The notes: generated by a model not told the origin, from the sequence alone. Shown: positions 45,707 through 55,876, numbered from the stretch's first letter. The stretch is 64,000 bases of DNA from JBKBKC01 sp046294265 (GCA_046294265.1 JBKBKC010000011.1:1-64000), one strand, 5' to 3'. Program-made: numbers and translations.

Positions 45707-47665
45707 ATGCCGCTTGACGCCGAGAAATTGGATGAGCTGAAATCCAACATTGCCTTTGCCCGCAAGCGCCCGCTGGCATTCGGGCTATGTCTGGGCAAGT
45801 CGGCGGAAACCACCGTGCTCCTGAGCCACAAGACCAAGGACCCCGAAACGGTCGGGCGGCTTGCCAAGAAGGAGGGCGAAACGACCAAGATCGCCTTTGG
45901 CATGATGGCGGTCGAGGCCAAGAACCTGAACTTCATGTGCCATGGCGACGTTATCCCCGGCCTTGCGCGCAAGACAAAGGAGATGCTGAAGGCCGCCGGG
46001 ATAAAGATGAAGGTGCGCATCCTGGACGCCGAGGGCAATCTTCTGGAGGATGACGGCGACGAGGATGAGGACGGAGATGCCAAGCCCGCCGTTGCGCCCG
46101 CTGCTGCGCCCACCGCCGAGGCCGATCCGCAGAAGGAGAAATGGACGGCGACGCGTCCTCGCATCGCGGATGCGCTGGCCACCCTTGCCGCCGATGGCAA
46201 GCTGGACCTCACGCAGCCGCAGGCAGCCTGGGCGGTAGCGCTGGCAAAGGCCGAGGCGGGCGATTTCGCGGGCGCGCTGCTGCAGGCAACCGAGGCGGCG
46301 CGCCTGATCGCGGCGGCATCTGCCGCAGCGAAGGTGCTGGAGGCCGAGCGCGCCCGCTGGACAGAGATGGCGGCCCAAATTGGACCGGCCATTCAGGAGC
46401 TGGGCAAGGCCGCGACACCGGAGGTGAAGAAGATCGCGGCCTACTGGGCCTTGGCACAGTCCAAGGCCGCAGGCCCTGCGCCGGACTTTGCGACATCGCT
46501 GAAATCGGCGGCGACTCTGGTCAAGATGATCGCGGAATACCGTTCGAAAAAGGCGCAGGAGGCAAAGGCCAAGGAACGTGCGGACGCGGTGGCTGCCCGT
46601 GGCACGCCGCCCGATCATTATGTCAACGGCGCGCCACCGGTGAATTCCGAGGAAAACGAGAAGCTCAAGCTCATGTCAGACGAGGACCTTGCCAAGGCCG
46701 ACCTGACGCTTGGCGATCCCAAGGTCCTGTTCGGCAACGACTACATGCAGAAGCTGAAGGACGCAAAGTTCAAGGGCGAGGGCAACCCGAATCTCAAGGC
46801 GCTGATGCGCGAGGTGGACAAGGGCATGTCCGATGATCGCACGAAAGAGGTGATGATCCTGCTGGCGCAAATCGTGGGGGCCCCCCCCTCATCCGCCAAG
46901 CTGACGGATGACCACGCGCGGTTCCTGATCCTGCGCAGGCAGCAAGAGGCGATCGGGAAGAAAAAGAAAAAGCAGGAAGTCCCCAGCCTCGATGAAAAGA
47001 AGCATGACAAGTTCATGGCCTCGCGCGGGCAACTGATGTTCGGCAAGGTGCTGGGGGATGCCTTCGGCATCCATGAGGTTTTTGCCGCGCTCCTCAGCCC
47101 GACCGGCGGCCTTGTCGGAGCCGACAACAGCTCGCTGCATCTGGCTGCCGACAACCCCGTGGCGATCCACGGGACGGTGCACGACGCGGCGGGATACATG
47201 GCCAGCTACCATGAGGACGGACCCGGCTATAACTATCTGAACAGCAACTTTGAGAACCTGATCTTCGACAACCTGCCCCTGCCTGACTACCTGGCCGGTC
47301 AACTGTCAGGCGTGCCGTTCTGGATCAAGGAGGCCGGGGCCGACTATGCCGGAAGGCTTGTCGATGATGCGGCTGTCATGGTCGAGAAAAAGCTGAAGGA
47401 GGCCCGCGATGCCGTGCAGGCCGAGATTGACCTGAAGATCGCCCAGGCTAAGCGAAAGGCGCTGGACATCGCCCACGAGGCCGAGAAAAAGGCGAAGCTG
47501 GCCGAAAACAAGGCGCTGGAGGTGGCCGATGCCATCCAGGATGCCGGAGGCAAGGCGAAGAAGGCGACGGTCGATACGCTGGAGGACGCCGCCAAGGGCC
47601 TCAAGAACGTCAAGGACGAGGCGAAGAAAAAGCTCGAGTCCGCGTGGAAATCCATCTGGAGCTGA
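45707..47665 (+). CDS. 652-residue protein of unrecognised family, first gene of a two-gene cassette
   Basis: Cytoplasmic-looking, no signal peptide. Residues 1-115 form a compact domain (ARKRPLAFGLCLGKSAETT, LARKTKEMLKAAGIKMKVRIL). An acidic linker follows (EDDGDEDEDGD, Ala/Pro-rich), then a helical Ala/Lys-rich region (about 145-310). A mixed domain (about 310-545) contains a KKKKK run near 430 and a His/Asp/Tyr-rich block HGTVHDAAGYMASYHEDG near 490. The last 95 residues are a charged amphipathic helix or coiled coil (EKKLKEARDAV, EKKAKLAENKALEV). The ATG follows GGGAGCACCTT. The layered build recalls large secretion-system cargo or structural proteins, but I cannot assign it. Three bases separate it from its partner. 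Confidence 0.7.
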   Translation: MPLDAEKLDELKSNIAFARKRPLAFGLCLGKSAETTVLLSHKTKDPETVGRLAKKEGETTKIAFGMMAVEAKNLNFMCHGDVIPGLARKTKEMLKAAGIKMKVRILDAEGNLLEDDGDEDEDGDAKPAVAPAAAPTAEADPQKEKWTATRPRIADALATLAADGKLDLTQPQAAWAVALAKAEAGDFAGALLQATEAARLIAAASAAAKVLEAERARWTEMAAQIGPAIQELGKAATPEVKKIAAYWALAQSKAAGPAPDFATSLKSAATLVKMIAEYRSKKAQEAKAKERADAVAARGTPPDHYVNGAPPVNSEENEKLKLMSDEDLAKADLTLGDPKVLFGNDYMQKLKDAKFKGEGNPNLKALMREVDKGMSDDRTKEVMILLAQIVGAPPSSAKLTDDHARFLILRRQQEAIGKKKKKQEVPSLDEKKHDKFMASRGQLMFGKVLGDAFGIHEVFAALLSPTGGLVGADNSSLHLAADNPVAIHGTVHDAAGYMASYHEDGPGYNYLNSNFENLIFDNLPLPDYLAGQLSGVPFWIKEAGADYAGRLVDDAAVMVEKKLKEARDAVQAEIDLKIAQAKRKALDIAHEAEKKAKLAENKALEVADAIQDAGGKAKKATVDTLEDAAKGLKNVKDEAKKKLESAWKSIWS

Positions 47666-47668
47666 TGC

Positions 47669-48472
47669 ATGTCGATTGATGTTCACCCCTCTGAATTCGC
47701 CTATGCATTCGCCTTTGCCCGCGCCGAGGAGGTGATCGGCTGGGGCTCGGATCCCTTCCGGCCGACGGGCGAGGTTGATGGCGCGCAGGGCGACTGGCTC
47801 ACCATGGGCGAAGCGCGGCTGACCACCGAGGGGCGCCTCGTGGGCACGCCCGATACTGGCCTGAACTTTACCGACGAAATGGCCTCGGCGGTGCTTGCGC
47901 TGGTCAACCCGAGCATCGTGATGCTGGCGCAGCGCAAGGCGGGCGACGGCGTGCAGACGATGACGGTGCATATTGCCGATGACGTGCTCATCGGCCTTAC
48001 GCGCAATACGGAGGGCATGTTCGAGATGGAACGCTATGCCGATCTGGCTGCGGCGGCTGGTGCCTGCGCGGGGTTCGTCGGCGCGGACCTTCTGCCGCTC
48101 GCTTCCGAGGCGCGGATCGAATCGGACCGGGAGACGCTGACTGGCCTGATCCGGCTCGCGCGCGATGGCCAGACCGACCGGGTGGCCGCCGAACTGGTGC
48201 GGCTTGGCATCTCTGGTGCGGATGCGGCTTCGGCCACGCGCGCACTGGCCGCGCCCGCCGTGGCGGGGGTGGTGAGCGTGCTCTATTGTCAGGGCAACGC
48301 CGTGGTGGACGTCGAGACCTTCAGCGTCATGACCAGTGACGAGGATCAGACCTGGATCATGTTCCCGCCCGCCAGCCTGGAGGGCCCGATGATCCTCGAG
48401 CGCAGTTCCGCCGCTGCCCTGACGGCGCGCGTCGCCGTCGGGATCGTCGCACGGATCAGCGCGAACGGCTGA
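47669..48472 (+). CDS. 267-residue partner protein of unrecognised family
   Basis: No signal peptide or membrane helix. The sequence alternates beta-rich stretches (WLTMGEARLTTEGRLVG, DGVQTMTVHIADDVLIGLT, NAVVDVETFSVMTSDEDQTW) with alanine-rich helices (MERYADLAAAAGACAGFVG, AELVRLGISGADAASAT), a pattern seen in chaperone-like adaptor proteins. It begins three bases after the stop of the 652-residue gene and is surely co-transcribed. Function unknown; a dedicated chaperone or immunity role for the larger protein is only an inference from gene order and size. Confidence 0.65.
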   Translation: MSIDVHPSEFAYAFAFARAEEVIGWGSDPFRPTGEVDGAQGDWLTMGEARLTTEGRLVGTPDTGLNFTDEMASAVLALVNPSIVMLAQRKAGDGVQTMTVHIADDVLIGLTRNTEGMFEMERYADLAAAAGACAGFVGADLLPLASEARIESDRETLTGLIRLARDGQTDRVAAELVRLGISGADAASATRALAAPAVAGVVSVLYCQGNAVVDVETFSVMTSDEDQTWIMFPPASLEGPMILERSSAAALTARVAVGIVARISANG

Positions 48473-48526
48473 GCCACGCAGAACTGCGCGCCACGGGCGC
48501 TGCATGTGGGGGTGGCCCGGCGGCAC

Positions 48527-50704
48527 CTAGCGGCGCCGGGCCTTGCCACCACGCATTCCCGCACGGCCCGCGGTGGAACGGCCCGACATCTTCACCGCCG
48601 CCTCCGCCGCCTCTTCCACCGCCGATTGCCGCGCCAAGGGATCGTCGGCCACGGCCAGTTCCACCGCCTCCAGCCGCTTGACCTCATCGCGAAGGCGCGC
48701 GGCCTCTTCGAATTCCAGGTTCTCGGCGGCCTTGCGCATCTGCAGGCGCAGCCCGTCCAGATGCGCCGCGAGGTTCGAGCCGATCATCGGCTTGTCCACC
48801 TTCGCCGTGACGCGGGCCATGTCGGTATCGCCCTGGTAAAGGCCCGCCAGCACATCCTCGACGTTCTTCTTCACCGTCTCGGGGGTGATGTTGTGCTTGA
48901 TGTTATAGGCGATCTGCTTGTCGCGGCGGCGCGTCGTCTCGCCGATGGCGCGTTCCATGCTTCCGGTGATGCGGTCGGCATACATGATGACCCGGCCTTC
49001 GGAATTCCGTGCGGCGCGCCCGATGGTCTGGATCAGCGAGGTTTCGGACCGCAGGAACCCCTCCTTGTCCGCGTCCAGAATGGCCACCAGCCCGCATTCG
49101 GGAATGTCGAGCCCCTCGCGCAAGAGGTTGATGCCCACCAGCACGTCGAAGGCCCCCAGCCGCAGGTCGCGCAGGATCTCGATCCGCTCGATCGTGTCGA
49201 TGTCGGAGTGCATGTAGCGGATGCGCACGCCCTGTTCGTGCAGGTATTCGGTCAGGTCCTCGGCCATGCGCTTGGTCAGCACCGTGACCAGCACCCGCAG
49301 CCCGCGGGCAGCCACCCGGCGAACCTCATCCAGAAGGTCATCGACCTGCATCTCGACGGGCCGGATCTCGATCATCGGGTCGATCAGGCCGGTGGGGCGG
49401 ATCACCTGTTCGGCGAAGGTGCCGCCCGACTGTTCCAGCTCCCAGGCCGAGGGGGTGGCGCTGACAAAGATCGACTGCGGGCGCATGGCGTCCCATTCCT
49501 CGAACTTCAGGGGGCGGTTGTCCATGCAGGAGGGCAGGCGGAACCCGTGTTCGGCCAGCGTGAACTTGCGCCGGTAGTCGCCCTTGTACATGCCCCCGAT
49601 CTGGGGGACCGAGACGTGGGATTCATCGGCAAAGACGATGGCATTGTCAGGGATGAATTCGAACAGCGTGGGCGGCGGCTCGCCGGCCGCGCGGCCCGTG
49701 AGGTAGCGGCTGTAGTTTTCGATCCCGTTGCAGACGCCGGTGGCCTCCAGCATCTCAAGATCGAAGGTGCAGCGCTGTTCCAGCCGCTGCGCCTCCAGCA
49801 GCTTTCCCTCGGCCACCAGCTGGTCAAGTCGCTGGCGCAGCTCGATCTTGATGCCCTGGATGGCCTGCTGCATCGTCGGGCGCGGTGTCACATAGTGCGA
49901 ATTGGCATAGATGCGGATCTGCTTGAAGCTGTCGGTTTTGGCCCCGGTCAGCGGGTCGAATTCGGTGATCGATTCCAGCTCGTCGCCGAAGAACGAAAAC
50001 CGCCAGGCGCGATCGTCAAGGTGGGCTGGCCAGACCTCCAGCCCGTCGCCGCGCACCCGGAAATTCCCGCGCTGAAAGGCCTGATCGTTGCGGCGGTATT
50101 GCTGGGCCACCAGCTCCGCCAGCACGCGGCGCTGGTCATAGGCCTGCCCCACCACGAAATCCTGCGTCATCGCCGAATAGGTCTCGACCGACCCGATGCC
50201 GTAGATGCAGGACACCGAGGCCACGATGATCACGTCATCCCGTTCCAGAAGAGCCCGGGTGGCCGAATGGCGCATCCGGTCGATCTGTTCGTTGATCTGG
50301 CTTTCCTTCTCGATATAGGTGTCGGACCGGGCGACATAGGCCTCGGGCTGGTAGTAGTCATAATAGCTGACGAAGTATTCCACCGCGTTGTCGGGAAAGA
50401 ACCCCTTGAATTCGCCATAAAGCTGGGCCGCCAGCGTCTTGTTGGGCGCAAGGATGATGGCCGGGCGCTGCGTCTCCTCGATGATCTTGGCCATGGTGAA
50501 GGTCTTGCCGGTGCCGGTGGCCCCCAGCAGGACCTGGTTCTGCTCGCCCGCAAGGATGCCGCCCGCCAGTTCCGCAATCGCCGCGGGCTGGTCGCCGGCG
50601 GGCTGGAACGGGGTGGACAGCTTGAACCTACGCCCGCCTTCCAGTTTGGGGCGAGTCAGGACTTCGGGGCGCGGGTCGACAAGGTTGGCGTTGTTGTGGG
50701 GCAT
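48527..50704 (-). CDS. uvrB: excinuclease ABC subunit B
   Basis: A 725-residue DNA-repair helicase-like protein. Walker A is in [15 protein letters not shown], the damage-probing beta-hairpin starts at [11 protein letters not shown], and helicase motifs include [20 protein letters not shown] and [12 protein letters not shown]. The UvrC-binding UVR motif is near the end ([18 protein letters not shown]). About 50 residues longer than the E. coli protein because of an Arg/Gly/Ala-rich tail. The ATG at 50704 has a GGAGGG site; a longer open frame upstream is not family-like. It acts with UvrA and UvrC in nucleotide excision repair. Confidence 0.96.
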   Translation of the reverse strand: MPHNNANLVDPRPEVLTRPKLEGGRRFKLSTPFQPAGDQPAAIAELAGGILAGEQNQVLLGATGTGKTFTMAKIIEETQRPAIILAPNKTLAAQLYGEFKGFFPDNAVEYFVSYYDYYQPEAYVARSDTYIEKESQINEQIDRMRHSATRALLERDDVIIVASVSCIYGIGSVETYSAMTQDFVVGQAYDQRRVLAELVAQQYRRNDQAFQRGNFRVRGDGLEVWPAHLDDRAWRFSFFGDELESITEFDPLTGAKTDSFKQIRIYANSHYVTPRPTMQQAIQGIKIELRQRLDQLVAEGKLLEAQRLEQRCTFDLEMLEATGVCNGIENYSRYLTGRAAGEPPPTLFEFIPDNAIVFADESHVSVPQIGGMYKGDYRRKFTLAEHGFRLPSCMDNRPLKFEEWDAMRPQSIFVSATPSAWELEQSGGTFAEQVIRPTGLIDPMIEIRPVEMQVDDLLDEVRRVAARGLRVLVTVLTKRMAEDLTEYLHEQGVRIRYMHSDIDTIERIEILRDLRLGAFDVLVGINLLREGLDIPECGLVAILDADKEGFLRSETSLIQTIGRAARNSEGRVIMYADRITGSMERAIGETTRRRDKQIAYNIKHNITPETVKKNVEDVLAGLYQGDTDMARVTAKVDKPMIGSNLAAHLDGLRLQMRKAAENLEFEEAARLRDEVKRLEAVELAVADDPLARQSAVEEAAEAAVKMSGRSTAGRAGMRGGKARRR

Positions 50705-50835
50705 GGGCGATTCCCTCCAACACGCAAAGATGGTCCGTTTTTGTTCCGCCGCAAGGCGCAATCGGGGCATTGTCCGATCCGCCGGGGCGTTGTCTGATCG
50801 GTTGGTCTGCGCTAGGGCAATCAAGCGGGGAGCCG

Positions 50836-51705
50836 ATGGGACAGAAGATCGACACGCAGGCCATCGGCCTTGATACCGGCCTTGCGCTGATCCGCTGGCT
50901 GACCGGCGCGGAAAGCCTGCATTACGGCGACTGGACCGGGCTGGAGGTCTGCGCGGGCAACCTGAGGGCCGCGCAGGACGCCTATACCGACCGGCTGTTC
51001 GCGCTTTTGCCGCCGTGGCCGCTGCGGGTGCTCGACATCGGTGGCGGGGCGGGCGAGACGGCAAGGCGGCTGCTGGCGCGCGGGCATCAGGTGCAAATCG
51101 TGGTGCCCTCGGCCTATCTGGCCGCGCGCTGCCGGGTGAATGCGCCGGGGGCGGCCGTGCATGAATGCCGCTTTCAGGATTTCGCCGGCCCGGGCCCGTT
51201 CGACCTGTGCCTGTTCTCGGAAAGCTTCCAGTATATCCCGATGACCGAAAGCCTGCCGAAATGCCTGCAGCTGCTGGCCCCGGATGGACAGGTCCTGCTG
51301 GCTGACTGCTTTCGCACCGATGTCTATCTCGGCCGCGCGCAGCACGGGCCGCAGCCGGGCGGCGGGCACCATCTGTCGGCCTTCCGCGCGGTGCTCGCGG
51401 GCATGCCCTGGGAGGTGACGCATGAGGAAGAGGTGACCGCCGCCGTAGCCCCCTCCATCGATCTTGAGCAGGAGTTCTTCAACGTCATCGGCCTTGGCCT
51501 GACGCGCATCCGCGAAGAGCTGGCGGCGAAAAAGCCGCTGCCCTTCTGGGCGCTGTCGCGTCTGCTTGGGGCCGTGCTGCCCTCGCGGCGGCGGGACCGG
51601 CTGATGGCCCGGCTGACCAGCCGCGCCCGCACCGCCGAGGCGTTCCGCACCTACAACCATTACATGCTGTTCCGTCTTGCCCCGCGGCCCTTGCCAATGG
51701 GTTAA
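50836..51705 (+). CDS. class I SAM-dependent methyltransferase
   Basis: A 289-residue enzyme with Rossmann motif [16 protein letters not shown] near residue 70, motif II/III region [16 protein letters not shown], and [15 protein letters not shown] after it. The C-terminal part (residues 200-289) is basic and helical ([23 protein letters not shown]). The acceptor is unknown; the overall form is like small-molecule or sugar methyltransferases. The ATG at 50836 follows GGGGAG. It is divergent from uvrB and stands alone; a gap of about 250 bases follows with no visible gene. Confidence 0.78.
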   Translation: MGQKIDTQAIGLDTGLALIRWLTGAESLHYGDWTGLEVCAGNLRAAQDAYTDRLFALLPPWPLRVLDIGGGAGETARRLLARGHQVQIVVPSAYLAARCRVNAPGAAVHECRFQDFAGPGPFDLCLFSESFQYIPMTESLPKCLQLLAPDGQVLLADCFRTDVYLGRAQHGPQPGGGHHLSAFRAVLAGMPWEVTHEEEVTAAVAPSIDLEQEFFNVIGLGLTRIREELAAKKPLPFWALSRLLGAVLPSRRRDRLMARLTSRARTAEAFRTYNHYMLFRLAPRPLPMG

Positions 51706-51955
51706 CGGAGTTACGGCAATTTTATCGAGAATGCAGATCGAAGGCGCATCTTTCGGTTGAATTGACCGAACGAAAAGGGCACATTCGCTAGGCAAGCAGC
51801 AGAAGCGTTGCCGACGGGTTGCACCCACACACCCCACCCACACTCCCCGTGATCCGTCGGCAACGTCTCCTTGCGGGGCAGGCCGCGGTCGCGTGCCCCT
51901 TGCGTGGCGACCCCGCTTTGCGGCATATCCAGAGGGTCATCTTGCAAGGAATCCC

Positions 51956-52267
51956 ATGCCCGCCCGCATCTTTCAGCCCGCCCGCACCGCGATGCAGTCC
52001 GGTTCTGCCAAGACCAACGACTGGGTTCTGGAGTTTGCCCCGGCGTCCGCGCGCGAGGTTGATCCGCTGATGGGCTGGACCTCGTCGGACGACACCCAGG
52101 CCCAGGTGCGGCTGCGCTTTCCCACCCGCGAGGCCGCCGAGGACTATGCCCGGGCCAAGGGCCTCGACTATGTCGTGACCGAACCGAAACCGCGCAAGCC
52201 GGTGATACGGCAGCGCGGCTATGGCGAGAATTTCGCGACCGACCGGCGCGGGGTCTGGACGCATTGA
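51956..52267 (+). CDS. complex I accessory subunit, NDUFS4-like (ETC_C1_NDUFA4/PF04800)
   Basis: A 103-residue protein: [40 protein letters not shown] and [19 protein letters not shown] are the conserved core of the 18-kDa (AQDQ, NDUFS4) subunit that alphaproteobacterial NADH dehydrogenase shares with mitochondria. It sits at the junction of the N- and Q-modules of respiratory complex I. The ATG has an AAGGA site; upstream in-frame codons lack similarity. It is separate from any nuo operon, which is usual for this subunit. Its stop overlaps the next start (TTGA). Confidence 0.88.
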   Translation: MPARIFQPARTAMQSGSAKTNDWVLEFAPASAREVDPLMGWTSSDDTQAQVRLRFPTREAAEDYARAKGLDYVVTEPKPRKPVIRQRGYGENFATDRRGVWTH

Positions 52268-52725
52268 GCCTGTCGCTCGACTCGGAAAGCCCGCTGGGGG
52301 CGGACCTCGGCCTGCTGTTCGACCGCCACACCCGCGCGATGCAGGCCGACACGCCGCCCGAGAGCATCCACATGATGGATCGCGCAGCCTTGGCCGACCC
52401 CGGCATCCGGTTCTTCGTGCTGCGCGATGTGGGTGTGCCCATCGGCATGGGGGCGTTCAAGCGCCTCACCGGCGATCATGCCGAGATCAAGTCGATGCAT
52501 GTGCTGGCCGAGGCGCGGGGCCGTGGTCTGGCGCGCGTGATCCTCGACCACCTGATCGCCGAGGCCAAGGCCGACGGCATCCGCCGCCTGTCGCTGGAAA
52601 CCGGCGCGCAGGACAGTTTCGCCCCGGCGCGGCGGCTTTATGAACTCGCGGGGTTCAGCTATTGCGACCCGTTCGAGGGGTATGGCCCCGACCCGAACTC
52701 TGCCTTCATGACGCGCGAAATCTGA
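52264..52725 (+). CDS. GNAT family N-acetyltransferase
   Basis: A 153-residue acetyltransferase. The CoA-binding motif A is [23 protein letters not shown] (in parts), with R-G-x-G-L-A at about residues 86-91, and [14 protein letters not shown] closes the fold as usual for GNAT enzymes. The start is TTG at 52264, overlapping the stop of the complex I gene by four bases; no ATG lies near the expected N-terminus. The substrate is unknown. It is the last host gene before the tRNA. Confidence 0.82.
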   Translation: MSLSLDSESPLGADLGLLFDRHTRAMQADTPPESIHMMDRAALADPGIRFFVLRDVGVPIGMGAFKRLTGDHAEIKSMHVLAEARGRGLARVILDHLIAEAKADGIRRLSLETGAQDSFAPARRLYELAGFSYCDPFEGYGPDPNSAFMTREI

Positions 52726-52765
52726 TTGCGTGACAGCCGGAGTTGCCGCATGAACGGGCGCGTGC

Positions 52766-52842
52766 GGCCCCGTAGCTCAACTGGATAGAGCAAGGACCTT
52801 CTAAGTCCGAGGTTGAGGGTTCGATTCCTTCCGGGGTCGCCA
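52766..52842 (+). tRNA. tRNA-Arg (anticodon TCT)
   Basis: A 77-base cloverleaf. Acceptor stem GGCCCCG pairs with CGGGGTC (one G-U), D arm GCTC...GAGC, anticodon loop CTTCTAA with TCT at 34-36, T arm GAGGG-TTCGATT-CCTTC, discriminator G, and an encoded CCA (52840-52842). Its 3' end is the attachment site of the element that follows, and the gene remains intact after integration. Confidence 0.95.
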
Positions 52843-52844
52843 TC
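52828..52844 (+). other. attL core
   Basis: CTTCCGGGGTCGCCATC, the last 15 bases of the tRNA including CCA plus two bases beyond. Identical to 61313-61329. Immediately to the right, GCTT-TATT-AAGC (52845-52856) is a short dyad that may be an arm-type or host-factor site. Confidence 0.85.
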
Positions 52845-52869
52845 GCTTTATTAAGCATCTGATTTCCGT

Positions 52870-53973
52870 TCATTTTTCGGCCATTCTTGGAACCTCTGCC
52901 GGATAGTTGGAACTTTTCTGTTCCACGCCTGTTCCCATGATCGTTTTCCGAAGGTCTGCGCCCTTGCTGTAGTGCTGCACCATCGCGAGCGATTCATGGC
53001 CCAGCCACGCGGCCATCTGCTTCGTGTTCGCGCCGTTCTCGGCCAGGATGTTGCCCCTGCGCTTGCGCAGGCCATGGGCCGATTTCCCCCTTACCCCGGC
53101 CGCGCGGGCGGCCGCTGCGAACCAGGCGCTGGCGGCTTTGATCGACCGGCCCTTGCCGTGCTGCGTGACCATCAGCAGCGCATGGCGGGCCGGGCGGGCA
53201 TCCATCGCGGCCAGCAGCTGCGCCTGCCCTGCAGGATCGGCATAGGCCGGGGCGGGGCACCGCAAGGGAATGTGGACCTCGTGCCCGGTCTTGCCTTGGG
53301 CATAGGTCAGCCATCCGTCGCGGCCGATCATGCCTTCGGTCAGGCGCACCGCGTCCGACATGCGCGCGCCGGTCCAGTGCAGCAGCTCGAAGGCCAGGCG
53401 TTCGGCGCTGGCCAGTGGCCATCGGGCGCGGAAGGCGGCAACGTCCTCTTCGGTCCAGAACTTGTGCCCCTGCGACCTGGGAACCTTGCGCCGCTTCACG
53501 CCCTCGCCCGGGTTCTCGGCCTTCAGACCGACTGCGCACCACCATCCGCACAAGGCGCGCCAGACCTTCAGGCGGGCGTTCGCCGGATGCGGTTTCAGGC
53601 CCGCCAGGTCCTTCTGAATGTGCCTGGCCTCAAGGTCGCGCAGCGGCGCGGCGCCATAGGCGATTCGGATGCGATCAATCTGCCGCCGCCACTGACCGCG
53701 CGTCGTGGATGCCTTGGACAGGTATTCATCCGACGCCAGGAACGCGGCCACGCCCGCGCCTATGGTGCCGGTCCTGGGGGCCGCCAGCGGGGTATCCGGC
53801 AAGCCTGCAGCGCGGGCATAGGCGGCCAGGAAGCCGGGCGCGTCCTGCGGCAAATCGGGCATGGCAACGCCCTTCCGGCCCTTGGGCCGGTAATACAGGC
53901 GCGGGTTGCCGCTCGGGAATGTGCCCGACTGCGACAGATGTTTGAGTTTCAGAGTCCGAAGAGTGCGTCGCAA
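52870..53973 (-). CDS. int: tyrosine recombinase (integrase) of the element
   Basis: A 367-residue site-specific recombinase reading toward the tRNA it used. The N-terminal segment SQSGTFPSGNPRLYYRPKGRK is the small DNA-binding region seen in many alphaproteobacterial phage integrases. The catalytic set is visible: Arg in WTGARMSDAVRL, Lys in YAQGKTGHEVHIPL, His-x-x-Arg in SAHGLRKRRGN, His in LGHESLAMVQ and the nucleophile Tyr in HYSKGAD. Its N-terminus overlaps the AlpA-like gene by 25 bases. It should integrate and, with the AlpA-like factor, excise the element. Confidence 0.92.
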   Translation of the reverse strand: MRRTLRTLKLKHLSQSGTFPSGNPRLYYRPKGRKGVAMPDLPQDAPGFLAAYARAAGLPDTPLAAPRTGTIGAGVAAFLASDEYLSKASTTRGQWRRQIDRIRIAYGAAPLRDLEARHIQKDLAGLKPHPANARLKVWRALCGWWCAVGLKAENPGEGVKRRKVPRSQGHKFWTEEDVAAFRARWPLASAERLAFELLHWTGARMSDAVRLTEGMIGRDGWLTYAQGKTGHEVHIPLRCPAPAYADPAGQAQLLAAMDARPARHALLMVTQHGKGRSIKAASAWFAAAARAAGVRGKSAHGLRKRRGNILAENGANTKQMAAWLGHESLAMVQHYSKGADLRKTIMGTGVEQKSSNYPAEVPRMAEK

Positions 53974-54194
53974 CCGTTCGCCCCCCCGTCATGCGCCTGC
54001 CCGGCCAGGCCGAACAGCGCGTCGTCAAGCTCTTGCCGCAGCCACAGCTTGACCGTGCCCAGGGATCGAGGCGCGGGCAGAACGCCCGCCTTCACCATCG
54101 CGTCGAAGTGCCCCGGTGAAACGCCGCAATGGCGCGCAGCGTCCATCCGGCGCAGGCCGGTGGGGGGCGTGATCGGCTGAACGGTTGCCGTCAT
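53949..54194 (-). CDS. AlpA/excisionase-like MerR-type HTH protein
   Basis: An 81-residue protein with a winged-HTH core GLRRMDAARHCGVSPGHFDAMVKAGVLPAP and then SLGTVKLWLRQELDDAL (in parts), the pattern of AlpA/Xis DNA-binding proteins that set excision direction and sometimes regulate integrase. It lies directly upstream of and overlaps int, as usual for recombination directionality factors. The ATG is preceded by a GGGTCACC-like leader with a weak ribosome binding site. Confidence 0.75.
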   Translation of the reverse strand: MTATVQPITPPTGLRRMDAARHCGVSPGHFDAMVKAGVLPAPRSLGTVKLWLRQELDDALFGLAGQAHDGGANGCDALFGL

Positions 54195-54247
54195 GGTGAC
54201 CCTCGGAAAGCAGATGCGCCAGGGGCGCGGGGAAATGACCTAAAAGG

Positions 54248-54377
54248 GGCCGGGGGGAAGGGGGATTAGTCGAACCCCCCGGCCGTTGCGCCGTCACCCC
54301 CGCTCAAAAGGGCTTGCGCTGCCGGTGTTCGCCACCGCCGGCTGGGCACTCCGGGGGGAGATCACCAAACCCCCGGA
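54248..54377. terminator. two GC hairpins between the capsid gene and the AlpA/int unit
   Basis: GGCCGGGGGG (54248-54257) pairs with CCCCCCGGCC (54275-54284), a 10-bp stem. TCCGGGGG (54350-54357) pairs with CCCCCGGA (54370-54377), 9 bases after the capsid stop. Together they fill most of the 191-base gap and likely insulate int from the structural operon. Confidence 0.6.
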
Positions 54378-54385
54378 ATCTCAGA

Positions 54386-55876
54386 TCACGCGCCGGGGTT
54401 CATGAACCAGCCGCGCCAGTCCATGAAGGCCGCGCCGAAGTCGAGGCGGCCCTTGAACTTCATCCCGTCCACGTCAAAGCCTTCCTGCGTGAACACCTGG
54501 GGGCCGCGGGCACCGTCCAGATAGACGTGGGTCAGGCCCTCGGGGCGGCCGGGGGCCGATGCCAGATACCACCGGGTGGCGGACGTCAGATAGGCGTCCA
54601 CGACCAGCGTGAGGCGGCCAGCGAACGGATTGACCTCGCCAACCTCGATCGCCGCGATTTCCGACAGCACCTGTTCCGCGATGGTTTCCAGCTCCGGGGG
54701 CACGATCAGGAAAGTCGGGGTGACGCTGATCGGTGCCCCGGCCAGGTCCTTCTGGCGGCGCATCGCGGTGCGGGCAATCGTGAGATTCGGAACGTTGATC
54801 GGCCCCGCCGTGCCCGCGATGTTGCCGTGCGTGGTGTGGAACAGGGGTTGCCCGTCCGACATGGTCGGCCCCGCCCCCGCGTTCGCATTCAGCAGCCCCA
54901 CAAAGGCCTTGCCCTCGCACTGTGCGGCACCCTCGCCCAGCATCCGCGCGACACCGTCGAACAGGCCCAGGTCATCGTTCACGATGGCTTGCCGCGACAG
55001 GCCCAGCACCCGGCCGAAGGTGGCGGCGCTGACCGTCTCGCCCGCCTCTTGCACCGTGCCATAGGTGAACTCGCCGCCTTCGCCCACCTTGGCGAATTCC
55101 AGCGCACCCGAGGCGCGCAGGCCCTGCACCGAACGGAAGTCTGCCACCGCCCTTTCGCGCGAAACCTGCTTCAGGCCAGATTGCGCCGCCAGATACATAT
55201 CCAGCATGAGACGGTTGACCGTGTTGCCCAGGATCAGGGGAAAGTCGCTGGTTGAGTGCAGCGCCATCTGCACCGCCTGACCACCACGGCCTCCCAGCCA
55301 GGACCCCGATCCGGTCGAGCGGCCGGCCGCGCGCAGGCAGGCCTCGGCCATTTCGGGCAGGCTTGCGCCGGCATAGCGCGCGCCGATCCGGGGTTCCTTG
55401 CCCGTCATGCGCGCATAGAGTGCATCGGCCATCTGGTCGGGAAGCCGGGCCGAGTCAACATTCGGAACCTGCCCATAACCGCGCACCGGCCTGCCCTCGA
55501 AGGGGTCGCGGGTAAGCTCCTTCATCATCATGTCCCTCAGTTTGTTCATGAACCGAGCAGCCGCCGGGATCTTCGCGTTCACTTCCCGCTCGACCTCGTC
55601 CATGTCCTCTTTCACCATCTCGTCGGCCGCCGCCTTGAACGCATCCGCAAGGGGCATGGTGGACTTGACGGCCTCGACAAAGGCCAGCGCGGTCTTGGCC
55701 AGCTCCGTCACCTCCTCGGGCTTCGACTCGTCGTTCATGAAGGGCAGAAGGCCCTCAAGCGCATGTTCGACCTTGTCGCGGTCGATGCCCGCCTCGCGCA
55801 GGCTGACCTTCATCTGCGCAAGCTTTCGCGCCGACAGTTGCGCGCACGGGGCGCGCCTGGTGAAGTCAAGCGGCAT
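54386..55876 (-). CDS. major capsid protein (Mu gpT-like / HK97-type group)
   Basis: A 496-residue phage head protein. The first 170 residues are helical and charged (VSLREAGIDRDKVEHALEG, EMVKEDMDEVEREVNAKIP) and resemble a scaffold or delta region. The rest carries capsid-type segments such as DFPLILGNTVNRLMLDMY, VGEGGEFTYGTVQEAGETV, GQPLFHTTHGN and TPTFLIVPPELETIAEQVL. In many phages this protein is fused to a protease; here the ClpP-type protease is a separate gene just upstream, overlapping by 11 bases. The ATG at 55876 has a GGAG site inside the protease gene. Confidence 0.85.
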   Translation of the reverse strand: MPLDFTRRAPCAQLSARKLAQMKVSLREAGIDRDKVEHALEGLLPFMNDESKPEEVTELAKTALAFVEAVKSTMPLADAFKAAADEMVKEDMDEVEREVNAKIPAAARFMNKLRDMMMKELTRDPFEGRPVRGYGQVPNVDSARLPDQMADALYARMTGKEPRIGARYAGASLPEMAEACLRAAGRSTGSGSWLGGRGGQAVQMALHSTSDFPLILGNTVNRLMLDMYLAAQSGLKQVSRERAVADFRSVQGLRASGALEFAKVGEGGEFTYGTVQEAGETVSAATFGRVLGLSRQAIVNDDLGLFDGVARMLGEGAAQCEGKAFVGLLNANAGAGPTMSDGQPLFHTTHGNIAGTAGPINVPNLTIARTAMRRQKDLAGAPISVTPTFLIVPPELETIAEQVLSEIAAIEVGEVNPFAGRLTLVVDAYLTSATRWYLASAPGRPEGLTHVYLDGARGPQVFTQEGFDVDGMKFKGRLDFGAAFMDWRGWFMNPGA

